Source of the DNA: Lactifluus volemus
Lineage: Eukaryota > Basidiomycota > Agaricomycetes > Russulales > Russulaceae
NCBI GenBank assembly: GCA_022376515.1
Contig: WTXI01000108.1
Coordinates: forward strand, 1-64,000
DNA: 64,000 nucleotides
Direction of reading: 5' to 3'
Positions within the stretch are counted from its first letter, which is position 1; every line of letters begins with the position of its first letter. A model generated the notes under the pieces. That model saw nothing but the letters and a program-made list of their open reading frames with translations, was not told the DNA's origin and did no database searches. Shown in pieces: positions 41,590 to 53,091 of this stretch. The position numbers and the translations under genes were made by a program.

Positions 41590-44500
41590 ACCAATCACTC
41601 AGCACTCCCAGAAGAGGGGTCCAGGTTTGGACGTCGTCGTCGTAGTCATCGCTGTACCATTCTGCTCCGCTCGTAGTCGGCTTCGCATCCTTGGCCCAAG
41701 CGGCGGGGCAGCGGTGACTCTTGTAATTCTCATGCCCCGTCCAATGAGGCACTCCCGCCTTTGCGCGGGCAGTTGACGTGCGGGGTCCAGCAGCGGGCGC
41801 CGACGTGCCCAAGTTTGCGGCACAGGTTGCAGCGGGTGTTAGGCGGCTGCCACTCTTTGGCCTTCTTCTTGCCCTTCATGTCGCGTGCGCTGGTGTACGG
41901 TTTCTTAGTGGTGCGCTTGGGGCGTTCTTCCTCGCTGCTGCCAGCTCCTCCACGCATGCGCGATCCTCCCACCTGTTGCTGGTTTCTTCATTGGGAGAGG
42001 GCGAGGAGGTGGCGGCGGGGCGCCTGGGACGACGACGGGGGTGGGGAGTTGAAGTGACGAGGGGCGGTCCTCGTATGTCCGCCTATCGCTGAGGATGAAG
42101 GGGAGGAGTCTGGTGGTCGTCCCAGTGGTCCCAAGGCGTCGGATGCTGTCCTCGTGCTTCTTGCGGAGGGTGCTGAGGTTCTGCCCCAGTTTCCTCCCTT
42201 CCAGCTTCAGTCGTTCCTTCTCTTCCACCGTCCACCTGTAACGCTGCACCTCTGCTGTCAGTCCGGGTCCCCTAGTTGCTGAGTGCTTCGTCGACGGTGC
42301 GGCGGAAGACGTGGGTAGGGTGGAATAGGACGAGGTCGTCACGACCTGTCTGCTTGTCTGGGTGGCTGCGGGCATTAAGGGGGGCTCGAACGGTCCTTCT
42401 CCGTTCTGGTGTACCCGGTGATGTAGGAGTCGTCCCTCATGGCGAACTTGACGAACTCCATCTCTATGAATCCTCCCGACTCCGCGTCTTTATCGTGAAG
42501 GAGTAGTCGTGGGGTCGTCTTCTTCGTAGTGGTGGAACCCGCGGGGTAGGGATGGTTCTTTCTGGTATGGGGTCATGATCTGGCGCGAGGGGGGTAGGGA
42601 GACGCGGTATTTCTTGGATGTCATCGTCGTCATCCACCGCGGTCTCGGAGGGTGTGGCTGGTACGTAGCGAGGAGAGGAGGGGGCTCAGATATGGGGAGG
42701 TGTCTCTACCCATCAGGAGGTCCTGAATGACCTGGACGTCGACCTGGGCGATTGCTGCGAGGAAGTCCCTATCCTCGGGCTGTAGACCGCTACTGGGCGG
42801 CGAGGAGTAGTGGGAGAAGTGGGAGAAGAGTTATTGGAGGAAGGCATTGGAGGAGAGACTTGAAGGATCGGATGATGACTCGTCTCTTCCCTTTGGCTTC
42901 GCTTTTATGTCTTCTGCGAGCGCCTTCTTTGGATGCTTCTGGACGAACTCTTTGAGGCAGTCCGGGGCCGGATGTTCCCTTCTGGTCCCAAGTGTCATGT
43001 GCTTCGCTGTAGCCCTTCCATCGAACTCTATATTGACGTTTCCTATTGTTCTTGCCTCCACTCCACCGCATGTCGAGGATTTGATCCACTTCGTACTCCG
43101 TTTCACCTTCGATCAGGTCAGGTGGTGGTTCTTCAAAGTTCTCACCGTGCTCCTCCGTCTCCTTATATGGTGAGAGGAGGGAGGCATGGAAGACTCGTGT
43201 ATCTTCCATGAGGCAGGGAGTCGCAGTTTGAAAACCACCGGTGACACGACTTTGGTCACAAGGAAGGGTCCATGCCGTTTGTTGCTTAGTTTGGCAGTGG
43301 GGTGTGTCGTCTTAGATTAGTCCCTTCTAGCCAGACCTTCTCGCCTTCATGGAAAGGCCTGTATTACGTTGTCCCTTCTTCCTCTGGGCGTACGTTGCAA
43401 CGTGTTTTGAGCGGCTCTGATTGATCGTTGAGCCTGCTCTCTTACACGTTCCAGGGTGCGCTGCCTATCTTCCAGAAGGGGGACGTTGGTGTGATCGGTT
43501 GGTCAGGTAGAGAGGGCGTGTGTCCCATGAGGAGTTCAAACGGCGTCTTGTTTGTGGTGGCGTTAGGCCAGACCTTTGTACGTACTGTGCCATAGGTAAC
43601 CAGGTAGCCCAGTCGTCTTGTTCGTAATTCCCATAGATCCTAAGTACTGCTCCAGCCACTGATTAGTGCGTTCTGACTGCCCGTCCGTCTGTGGGTGGTA
43701 AGCTGTACTGAGGTTCTGAGCTGACCCTAGTATTCGCAGAGTTCTCGTGCGAAGTTAGCGGTGAAGCGGGGTCTCGGTCTGAGATGACTTTCTAGGGGCT
43801 CCATAGTGGGGAACACTGTTCGCATACAGGGAGGCCACTCCTGGTGCTCTATGGTTTTGTTACAGGGAGGAAGACGGCGCCTTGGTGCAGTCATGGTCAG
43901 TGATCGTGAGGATGGAGTCGTACCCTTTGACAGGGGTAGGTCGGTTATAGGTCTAGGGCTATGGTTCAAAGGGGGCGGCGTTCGTTCTGTGGTGATGGGG
44001 AAGATGGGGATTTTGGGTTTGGTGGTACGACTCTTGTTGCTTGGCAGACAGCGCATCCTTGTACATAGTTTTTGACGAATTGTTTGACGTCGGGCCACCA
44101 GTAGTCCGCGTGACAAGCAGGTAGGTGTAAAAAATTCCGGGGTGTCCTGCCGTCTGGTGGTCATGGTAGTGAGTGACTATCTCCTGTCTCAGGGGGTTGT
44201 CTACCACGACAACCGGTTTGTTATCGTGGAACCAGATATCGTCCCTTTGTGCATGCGGGGGTGAGTTCCGACCAGTGGAGGAGTTCGGCGGGGGTACGGT
44301 TGCGCCTCAAAGACGCGTTCTTCGAGGGAGGAGAGGCTGATGGCCGGACAAGACGAGTCAGGGAGGACTGTGACATCCTGGTTGTCCTCCTTCCCTTGGT
44401 CGTAATCTGGGCGGCGCGAGAGGTGGTCTGCTTTGTTGTACTTCCCAGGCTTGTGGATCATTTGTAGTTGTATTCCGCAAGTCGGGGAATGTACCGGCAC

Positions 44501-46345
44501 TCTCCTGTTGATTTTCTGTGGGTTGCGCCAGTGTTGTAGGTTAGCATGGTCCGTGAAACCAGGACTTCGTGCTGCGCGCCCAGTAGGAGATGTCGCCAGT
44601 TCTCTAGTCCTTTGACTACCGCCATTAGTTCTCGATCGAAGATGTCATAGCCCGTTCTGCTTCGTTCAGGTTTCTGAGTGGTAGGCCACTGGTCTCTGCT
44701 TCCATTGTTGTCACGTTGGTAGAGGATGGCGCCGATCGCGTACTGGGAGGCATCACCTCCAGTTCGAATTGCTTGGCTTCGTCTGGGCGGAAGAGTACGG
44801 GGTCGCTGGTGACTATGTCAATCAGTTTGTTCAGAGCGTCCGTGCACTCTTGCGTCCATTTGAATGTTGCCCCTTTTTGAGGAGGCTGTGAGGGTTTGGC
44901 GATGTGGGCGAATCCTCTGATGAAGGTCTTTGGTACCCTAAGACTCCTAGGTACTTCGCACTTGGGTCACAGTGAAGCTGTCGCGGCCATGTTGCTAGTC
45001 CACTTCGTTTGGTCGGATCTATGCGGATGGTTCCATCTTTCACGTAGATGCCTAGTATTCACCGCGTCCTTCTCAAACTCGCACTTGGGGAGTTTGAGGA
45101 ATAGGCTGTGATCGCGGAATACTTGTAGGACTTTCCGTGTTATTAAGCGGTGGCGGCTGGGTCTTTGTGCGTGGCTATCAGGAAGTCGTCCATGTACCGT
45201 GGCATTCCCGGGAATTCATCGTAGATGGGTTTAAAGACCTGTCCGCCATTCGTTGGAAGGTGGCCGGGGAGTTGTTCAGTCCAAAACATGACGTTGGGTG
45301 GTACAGTCCGAAGGGGGTTTTGAAGGCCGCTTCCAGCGGTCCTCCTCTTTGATGCGTATATTGTGGTACCCGATCGGATGTCGAATTTGGTGAACAGTTC
45401 CTTGCCGCTGAGTTCCTCCATGATCTGTTCTATCCTGGCATGGGGTAGACGTCCCTGACCGTCCATTTGTTGACTTCGCGATATCTGGATGGACGGAGAC
45501 TTCCGTCTTTCTTTTTGATGAAGAACCAGGGTGTCGACCAAGGGGAGTTGGATTTTTCATGTAGTTTTTTTGTTCGTGTTCGTCAATCCACTCCTTCGTG
45601 GCTTGTTTCTCTGCGTGGTCAGGGGTACACTTTGCAGTTGATGACGTCTGGTGCTTCGGGTTTAGTTTGATTGCGTGGTCTCTGGTCTGGACGGTGGGAA
45701 TCGTTTCGCTCCTTCTTCTGAGAAGACGTCGCAAAGTCTCGGTACTGTGGGGGAATTTCTACTTTCTCTTTGTCTTTGTTTGCTTTTTCCGCCCACTGCT
45801 GTGCCATGTTGACTTTGCTGACTAGGATGATTTCGTCTCCTTCTTCCCAGGCGGGTCTACACGTGCTCTCGTACATCATCGTTCTTGTCTTTTCTTTACT
45901 CGGTCGTACCACTTGGCTTCTAGGTGTACTGGAGGTCCTTGAGCTGACTGGTTTCCCAGTCGAACTTCGGTTGGAATGCTTTCAGCCAGGGTACCCAGAA
46001 TGATTCGGTCCGAGCCAGGTTGAGACATAGAAGTTCTGTACTTCTTCCTTGTCTCCTTGTCTGATCCTGAGTTCGCAGTATGGGTGAGGGCTCCTGCTGT
46101 GTTAGCAGAGCCATCGGCGTTGGTGATGGTTCGGGGAAGGGGGAGTTTCTGGAGGGCGACGTTTAAGAAGGAGGCGGTGGAGGTGTCCATGAGGTTTTCT
46201 GTGGCTCCGCTGTCCACAAGGGTTTTTACTTCGGCCATTCGCTGCATGGATCGGTAGGGCACATTCAAAATCATAGAATTCCGAGTCCTAATACCGATCC
46301 GATACAGTTCTATAGCTCTTTCCCAGGCCGGTGGGTTAGAGCCGC
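41590..46345 (-). pseudogene. pol and C-terminal zinc extension of gypsy C1
   Basis: Pieces include the protease DSGA (about 46215), RT with PHARIEQIMEELSGKELF and a YMDD-like segment (about 45195), RNase H (about 44750), integrase zinc region (44000-44210), chromodomain (about 42960-43110) and the zinc-knuckle tail (CNLCRKLGHVGARC, near 41810-41860). Frame changes occur every few hundred bases. Confidence 0.85.
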
Positions 46346-48095
46346 CTAAAAACCCTCGTCTTTCAGCATGCTGTCCATGAGCTCTTCGCGTGCTCCTGGA
46401 CATTCCTCTGACTTTCCTAGAAAGTCTTTCTTGTCGTCTTCCTCTCTGGTTCTTCGCTTGGCTCCGGCTGGTTGTGAGCTTCTTTGCACTACACGTTGGG
46501 CGCGGTTTTCCAGGTGTTCGTCCTTCCCTTCTTTTTGGGGCAGACTCTGGCCATGTGTCCGGTTTCTTTGCAGAAGAAGCAAGCCCTTTCTTCATGAGGC
46601 TGTCTTTTCTGCGTCGTCATGGCGTTGACTGGACATTGTCACGTCCATGGCGTCGGAGCGTCGGTCCTTCTGTCTGTTTTGGCACGTTCCTGCCAGGTGC
46701 GTCTGCCGTCTTTGCTTTCTTTGTACTTTTGACACGTTCCTGGAATCCGTGCGCACCCCACTCTGCCCATTTGGCTTGTTCGCTCTAGCCGCTCTGCCCA
46801 TTGCTGGAAGGTGCGCGGAGCCGGGTTAATATGGTAGAGGGCGTTGTGTATGCGGATTGGAGTCCCTGTCGAAACATGATGATGGTTCCCTTGTCTGAAG
46901 GCTTCTGTTTGCCTTCCTGGCGAGTTCCGTGAAGTCGCTGATGTAGGTGTCTAGTTCTCCTCCCTTCATTTGAAGGTTGGAGAGGTTCCTTTCCGCGTTC
47001 TGTTCTGCTGCTGTGTCCTGGAATGCGCTCCTGAATTCATCTGCGAAAGTGTCCCACAGCCATTGGTTGTCATAACCGACTGGGTTCACGTTTCGCGTCG
47101 TGACGTTATGGAGCCATTGGACCTGGGTCCTGTTCCAGTTAGCGACTTTGGGTCCTTTGATGTAGGACAGGCAGTTGGCGACTCTTTGGTAGGGGAGGCG
47201 AAGGCGTAGTTGAAGGTGTTGTTAAGCAGAAGAGGTTCCATTCGTCCATGAAGTCTCCGCCTTCTGCTATCTCCATCAAAGATGGTGGGTGGTCGTCCAG
47301 TGGGTGCTCCCATGAGGTAGCCTGGCCCGGCATCGGTCCTTGTGGTAATCCGCCTCCTGGGGGTCCTCCTCCTGGGGGTCCGGCGGGGGCCAGCCTGGGG
47401 GTCCTCCTCCATGAGGCGGGCCTTGAGGCGGTCCCTGTGGCGGCCTTGAGGTGGTCCTTGAGGCGGGCCTGGAGGCGGTGCTCCTCCTTGGTTGAGTACC
47501 CATCCTTGATTACAATCGGAGGGAGTGGTCCTCCTCCTCTTATGCTAGTTGGCTACGCTCGGTGCTTCGGTCATGGTTGCTCTGACTTGTATCGGTTCTG
47601 GTTCTATTGTGATGGCGTTCACCTGTTCCGCCAGGTGGGTCATCGGGGTGTTCGCTGGTGGTTCTTGGTAGGAGTGGGTGGACAGGGGAGTCGTTGGTTC
47701 TGGTTCCCCTGTACTCCTCGTCTCGCTGTCCTCCTTATTGCATTGAGAGCGCGATTGTTCGGGTGTGGGCGTCGTTTCGCGCCACCATCCTGCTCCTGCT
47801 GCTTCATTAAGCTGAGTGCAGGGCAGGACTTGAGTATCTCGTGGTGGCGTAGTACGGCGTGCCAGACGTCGTTGATGAACTCTACGCGGACCGATCTCCT
47901 TCTTGCGCAACGCAGTAACACCGGTCCGTGGGGTTCCAGTATATACCGCCTTTCACATGCGCAGGTAAATCATCGTTGTATCGGGTGGGCACTGGGATCA
48001 GTGTTCGTTGTCGGGGAATTCTATTCTGAGGAGGGTCGCGCTCATATTGCAACTGCAAGTACGCTGACTTCTGAGGCAGTTCTGGCAAAGGGATG
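46340..48095 (-). pseudogene. gag of gypsy C1
   Basis: Matches C2 gag in scattered frames (for example NQWLWDTFADEF near 47050-47080). The Gly/Pro/Gln repeat region lies at about 47330-47480 and the knuckle region near 46570. Confidence 0.8.
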
Positions 48096-48099
48096 AGAA

Positions 48100-48365
48100 T
48101 CTAGGCGCCGTCGTGTTCTAGTTCGGGTCAAGCGTTTCCAATAGGATTGTCTCGCTTCTGTAGTCTTCTAGACTGTCGCTCAGGATCTCGTCTGCTTGCT
48201 CAATGGTCTGGCAAGTTCGTGGAGTTCCGTCAGGAGCCTTCGCTTCTTTTCACCTGTAGCTAGGTCGAGTAGGAGGAGTACTGTGTAGTATTCCTGCTCC
48301 GCGGAGATCCGGATGGCAAGCGCCTCTACCAGATGTTCAATGCGGTCGTTCGGGGGTTCTGCCAC
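48100..48365 (-). pseudogene. ORF0 of gypsy C1 (leader small ORF)
   Basis: Begins MAEPPNDRIEHLVEAL at 48365 and matches C2 ORF0 (52770-53036) for about 55 residues before a frame change near 48210. Confidence 0.7.
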
Positions 48366-49888
48366 CTTTCAGTGGTGTGTGGGAGCTTGGACTTATGTTA
48401 GGGACTAGCTGTTCCTAGTTCCTAAGATAGGATCAAGTTGTTCAGGAGGGACCAACAGAGACGCGAGTCAGGTTGGGTCTAGCTAAGTTATAGCACTTAG
48501 AGGGCTTCAAGAGGAAGGGATCACAAGGGGATTTGTGAGGAGGTTCAAGAGGCTAGTATTGGAGAGAAGTCCAAGCTGGAGAGCAAGGACACAAGTCAGG
48601 AGTCTTATATACTGTACAGGGCAAAGGGGAGTGACATCAGTATGATGTCATGAGCCTGGGTCTAACTACGACGTCATCGAAGTTCTAGGCTAATGATGTC
48701 ATAAGAGTCACTATGAGTCAAGAACACGCTGTTCTGTGTCGTACAAGGTGAGGCTCTGTCCGTAAGCGAGAATATGACGGAAATGAAAAACATGAGGCAA
48801 CAGGGAGGCAGAGGTCCAGATAAATCCGTAACATCTACAATATCTTCCGTTGTCGCTGGTTCCTCTCTGTGGACCACCTCAAGGCGAACGCCCTCTTGGC
48901 TCAAAAGGCCAAGGACGGAAAAATTTCCTGGGTTGAGTTTACTCTCCAGTTCCACGCTCACCTGGTCAAGTGCGCTGTTGTGCTTGTACCTCGCCCATCA
49001 AAAAGGTAAAACAGGTGATGTTTGGGTTTATCTTAGAGCTTCTCAATGGGGAAGGCCCAACGGCCTTTTTTGATCTCACCAAAGGGCAATGGCATCAAAC
49101 CCGTGCCCAAAAGGAGAAGAAGTGTCTTGCACGGAAAAGGAATCGTGCATCGAGGCGAGAACACTGGAAGACCGCGGAAGAAGCAGTCGAAGGCCAACCA
49201 TAACGGCAATGCCACAGTGCAGACGCAAGTTTGCCTCACGCAAAGCTGCGAAGAGACACCAATGCCCCTTATCCAAAGAGGCAAGCGGGAAGGGTGGGGC
49301 AGGAAGGGCAAAGTAAAGCTGACACCCCCCTAAACTGAACAAGCCGGCCCCCAATACCACTACTGCACCCTCTGCCCCCCTCACTCCCTCAGCCACTATG
49401 GCTCTGCAAGCTGCGAAGACGTCAAAGCCAAAAGTGCCCCCAAAAAAGAAGAAGCCAAAGGCTGCCCCAAAAGCGCCTGAGGCCCCCTCCAGTGCTATAA
49501 GAGCGGTGTTTAGTCGACCCCCTGTACACACGATGGCCGGAGAGCTGCTTCTGACCAGCCCTATGAGAGTACCGCAGACAGGCGTTCCGAATACAGTAGT
49601 TGAACACTGCGAAGAAGCACCAGATGCGCCGCGGGCTGATGGACACTTTACGTGACAAGTAATAAGTCTTAGGTAGTAGTTCTGTTAGGACTTTGACACA
49701 GTATAGCGGGCATTCCCTGGAAATCCGTCTAGTTAATAGAAAATGCTAAAAAAAAAAAAAAAAACACCCCAGAAATGAGCATACCCTTCAACAGGGTGCT
49801 CATGGCACTATCCCACATCTGTGGCAACCAGTCAACGACTGGCACGAAGAGCAACTCACAAAACTGGAGAGTACCGCTCTGATGCCAA

Positions 49889-50501
49889 CTAGTGTTGCCG
49901 CAGCTCGGCTAGCCATGCCCCGACTTGGTAAGCTGCAGCTTTTTCCGGGAACAGCTTGACTTAGCCGAGTTCTCTACTCAGGAGCGGCAACTTCGACTTA
50001 GCTGTAGCTCTCAGTCGACTTGAGCCACACAAATTAAATTAAAAAAAATTCCTTTTTTTCTGCCCCTCCTAAGTTCAGCTCTCAACACATATCAATCCAA
50101 ATATAATATTGTTGTAAGGTAGAATCTTTATGCTAATAAAAACTATGAAGAAGGATATGCTAAAAGGACTGGGGCCCTGAACAATGGTCTCATCGGCGCA
50201 TCGCTGTTGACAAGAGTAAGCTGGGGGTGTGGACTCATTCAGGGGGATGCCACACAACAACGCCAGTCACAGGGATCAGGCGCTCAGACACCTTGATGTA
50301 GTGTGAATGACCCCAGCCCCTGGGTGGTGCTTGAGGCGGTGGATATGGTAGGGTAAACCTGGGCGCAAGTTGTTAATGCCCCCAAAAAACGAGTCAGTGA
50401 CGCATCAGTTTGAATGTCTCACCCTCATCCCCAACTCAGAAGGCAGGCGTGGGCGGGCGTGTGTGAGACAACGCGGGCGTGGACGTGGACGAGAAGGTGT
50501 C
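49889..50501. other. Possible hAT-like end followed by unassigned sequence
   Basis: TAGTGTTGCCGC at 49889 resembles the ends of hAT1 and hAT2, followed by AGCTCGGCT/AGCTTGACT words as in hAT subterminal regions (to about 50035). No matching right end or TSD was found. 50040-50501 holds an A/T-rich stretch and nothing I recognise. Confidence 0.35.
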
Positions 50502-51016
50502 TGTTATGGAATGCAGGACAAGTTGGACCTTATGCTTCCTAAACACGCTTACTCATCCTGATGACGTCCCTTCCACATTTCTCCTATTGTGCTGACTAAT
50601 CTATTGTCTTGAAGTCCTATTGTTCATCCCATTCTGGTCCAGTGTTATTGTCTTGAATCTCTATTGTTCTCGTTGTCTATTGTTCGTGGTATCCTGCTTA
50701 TTGTCCACCCTAGTTTGGTAGAACAATTAGCGTAGATTGTATAAGTAGGCCTCAGCTGGTAGCTCGTACCCCAGCTTCGGCTTTGACTCAAATCGACTTG
50801 TTTCACTCTCCTGAAAGGCAGAACTCCTCCCTCCTCGTTCCCCTCTTTCTCTTACCCTCCTAAACGCCCTAATAAGGCCCTTGAAGCTTGGTGGGTGTGC
50901 TATAACACCCCAGGACTCTGCGCGTCATTGCCTTAGTGCAGCCCTGAGTCCAGGTCTTAGGAGAGACCAGAACCACTGAACCCTTGTTGGGATCCGGCCC
51001 TAGTCGAGCCGTAACA
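50502..51016 (+). repeat. Solo LTR of gypsy family E with 5-bp TSD
   Basis: TGTTATGG...CGTAACA, 515 bp, flanked by GTGTC at 50497-50501 and 51017-51021. TATA-like gtataag near 50737 and AGCTTCGGCTT at 50773-50783, which corresponds to the RNA start 11-mer of the other families. A solo LTR is left by recombination between the two LTRs of a full element. Confidence 0.9.
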
Positions 51017-51021
51017 GTGTC

Positions 51022-51495
51022 GGCAGAGACGAAAGGGAGGGAAGGGACATCAAAGAAAGTCAAAAGAGTCAATTTGAGGAGTCAAAAAAAATTTCGCAAC
51101 ACACTGGCATGGGCCATGCTCACAGAGGGCGGCGACAGAGAGGAGGGCGAGTGGAGGGGCATCACGAAAGAGAACTTGGCACTTACATAACCAGAACTTC
51201 AATTTGTTCAAGTTCGCTCGCGCTCGTTAATGGAAAACCTCACCCAAGCCTAAGATTCGGGAAACCAAGCTACTGTACACTGTTTACAGACTACAGTGCA
51301 TACAAAACAACTTGTGTGTCAACACAGTATAATAAAGGTAATAATGTTCGGAAATGGAAACAGCAACTAGTTAGAGTTGCCTCTTGCTAGACTGTAGGAC
51401 GTGGAGTCTTGTTCATAGAGTGTAACCTGCATACATTGTTAGAATGCAATAAGAAATTGGTAGTGAGTATGTAATATGTATGCAGGAAACTCACC
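51022..51495. other. 3' flank of casein-kinase-1-like gene 2
   Basis: No gene seen. It contains an AATAAA-like ATAATAAAG (about 51329) on the plus strand and an A/T-rich stretch next to the kinase stop codon; probable 3' UTR and intergenic DNA. Confidence 0.35.
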
Positions 51496-52293
51496 CTACA
51501 TGACGATGATTGTGTTTATCGGACGTGACTGACGCTGCTTGCGACTCCGAATCTTGGCTCTGACAGATGCATCCCAATCAAACATCCTGTCATTGTGAGT
51601 TCCTTCTTGTGATAGGAGGTCGTTGAATAGGCCATAAATGTGGTCATAGTCAGGCTTGTCATCGAAAGAGAGCGATTGGCAGTGTTCAAAGAAAATGCGG
51701 AATGCCTCCGGGAGGCCCAGGAACAACTTGTGCGTGGTAATTCCTCGTTTGCTTTCCAGAACGGCGCTCTCATCTCCCAAGTCCTGCCATGGTAAGAAGC
51801 CCCAAAGAAAGTAAAATAAAATGTAAGCAAGGGACTCCAGGTCGTCACGCCTTCCAAGCTCTACGCCTGAGTGACTATTCATCGGTGCGAAGGCAGTCGT
51901 TCCTATGAAGTCAAGGCCTGTAATGTACGGGATGTGCTTGTGTGTGTTGGGATCCCTAAACTCCTTCGCCAGTCCGAAATCAATGAGGTACACCAAATCG
52001 GACCGGTCCCCAACACCTATAACGATGTTGGTGGGTTTGAGATCGTGGTGAATGATGTTACGAGAGTGAATGTATTGTAGGCGACGAAGCTGAACATAGT
52101 CCATGTTAGCTCATTGGTTATGGCAGCAGAAGACACGTTTACTTACAAGTTGCCCAGCCAGGAGTAAAACAGTCTTCATTGTGAATCGGAAACCACAGTG
52201 AGCAAAAAGGTCGTCAAGAGATGGGCCAAGGCGCTCGACTGCCATCACATTGAAGGAAGACTCTATGCCAAACCAATGCACAAGAGGGATGCC

Positions 52294-52739
52294 TGTTACA
52301 GATTTGTCTGGACCTTTGCCTCCCTGTTGCCTCACGTTTTTCATTTCCATCTACATTCTCGCTTACGGACAGAGCCTCACCTTGTACGACACGGAACAGC
52401 ATGTTCATGACTCACAGTGACTCTTATGACATCATTAGCCTAGAACTTCGATGACGTCGTAGTTAGACCCAGGCTCATGACATCATTACTGATGTCACTC
52501 GCCCTTTGCCCTGTACAGTATATAAGACTCCTTGACTTGTGTCCTTGCTCTCCAGCTTGGACTTCTCTCCAATACTAGCCTCTTGAACTCCCTCTCACAA
52601 ACCCCCTTGTGATTCCTCTTTCCCTTGAAGCCCTCTAAGTGCTATAACTTAGCTAGACCCAACCTAGACTCGCATCTCTGTTGGTCCTCCTGAACAACTT
52701 GATCCTATCTTAGGAACTAGGAACAGCTAGTCCCTAACA
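52294..52739 (+). repeat. 5' LTR of gypsy C2
   Basis: TGTTACAG...CCTAACA. It contains TGACTCA, two TGACATCA, TGACGTCG and a TGATGTCA between about 52410 and 52500, upstream of the TATA box (tatataag, 52519-52526). AGCTTGGACTT at 52554-52564 marks the presumed RNA start. Confidence 0.93.
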
Positions 52740-52740
52740 T

Positions 52741-52751
52741 AAGTCCAAGCT
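52741..52751 (+). other. Primer-binding site of gypsy C2 (self-priming type)
   Basis: AAGTCCAAGCT, one base after the LTR, is the exact 11-nt complement of 52554-52564. Confidence 0.78.
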
Positions 52752-52769
52752 CCCACACACCACTGAAAG

Positions 52770-53036
52770 GTGGCAGAACCCCCGAACAACCGCATTGAAC
52801 ATCTGGTAGAGGCGCTTGCCATCCGGATCTCCGCAGAGCAGGAATACTACACAGTACTCCTCCTACTTGACCTAGCTACAGGTGAAACGAAGCGAAGGCT
52901 CCTGACGGAACTCCACAAACTTGCCCAGACCATTGAGCAAGCAGACGAGATCCTGAGCGACAGTCTAGAAGACTACAGAAGCGAGACGATCCTATTGGAA
53001 ACGCTTGACCCGGAACTAGAACACGACGGCGCCTAG
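52770..53036 (+). CDS. ORF0: small leader ORF of gypsy family C (88 residues)
   Basis: Starts MAEPPNNRIEHL at the first ATG after the PBS and ends 55 bp before the gag ATG. The product is predicted to be strongly helical and acidic (LLLLDLATGE, LTELHKLAQTIEQADE, ETLDPELEHDG), with no known domain that I recognise. The reversed C1 copy has the same ORF in the same place, so it is a real property of the family. Roles could include a structural or regulatory peptide, or simply an upstream ORF modulating gag translation. Families A and D lack an obvious equivalent. Confidence 0.6.
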   Translation: MAEPPNNRIEHLVEALAIRISAEQEYYTVLLLLDLATGETKRRLLTELHKLAQTIEQADEILSDSLEDYRSETILLETLDPELEHDGA

Positions 53037-53091
53037 ATTCTCATCCCTTTGCCAGAACTGCCTCAGAAGTCAGCGTACTTGCAGTTGCAAT

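Larger units (their letters stand above)
41121..48833 (-). mobile_element. Ty3/gypsy C1, reversed, full length but decayed
   Basis: LTRs 41121-41562 and 48396-48833; TSD TCTAC at 41116-41120 and 48834-48838. The PBS complement AGCTTGGACTT (48384-48394) lies one base inside the right LTR, as in C2. Coding regions mirror C2 but are broken by many small indels. Confidence 0.92.
40526..49762 (+). mobile_element. Poly(A)-tailed retroposed unit with 13-bp TSD, split by gypsy C1
   Basis: AACACCCCAGAAA occurs at 40513-40525 and again at 49763-49775, immediately after a run of A's (49748-49764). This is the signature of target-primed (LINE-type) insertion. Without C1 the unit is about 1.5 kb. It has broken Ala/Pro/Ser-rich open frames (from about 40590) passing through LAMDEELSILTST into the sequence right of C1, then Lys-rich frames including 49398-49655 (MALQAAKTSKPKV...). 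No reverse transcriptase motif was seen. It may be a LINE ORF1 relic, a non-autonomous retroposon or a processed copy of a host mRNA; I do not recognise the protein. Confidence 0.7.
37836..49888 (+). pseudogene. gag of gypsy D, broken by two nested insertions
   Basis: Coding pieces: 37836-38001 (from ATG 37836; in-frame TGA at 37899-37901), 39587-40525 and 49776-49888. The first junction is healed by removing TTAAG copy 5 with one TA, the second by removing the retroposed unit with one 13-bp duplication. Residues around LVELINGRWY match the A1 FINQKWYHVEW segment, and IFTGDRNKSDLFLKEF matches the A1 capsid start EIFNGDRDDLARF. A further one-base shift near 49828 is needed to keep the capsid match (VNDWHEEQL). 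Downstream gag and pol are gone: at 49889 the sequence changes to a hAT-like end. No functional product expected. Confidence 0.7.

Noticed and set aside
49046..49333. Independent lysine-rich host gene
   Set aside because: Lies within the poly(A)-tailed retroposed unit, with overlapping frames broken by stops; no recognisable domain.
49889..50501. Complete fourth hAT element
   Set aside because: Only a TAGTGTTG-like left end is present; no right terminus or 8-bp duplication in the following 2 kb.
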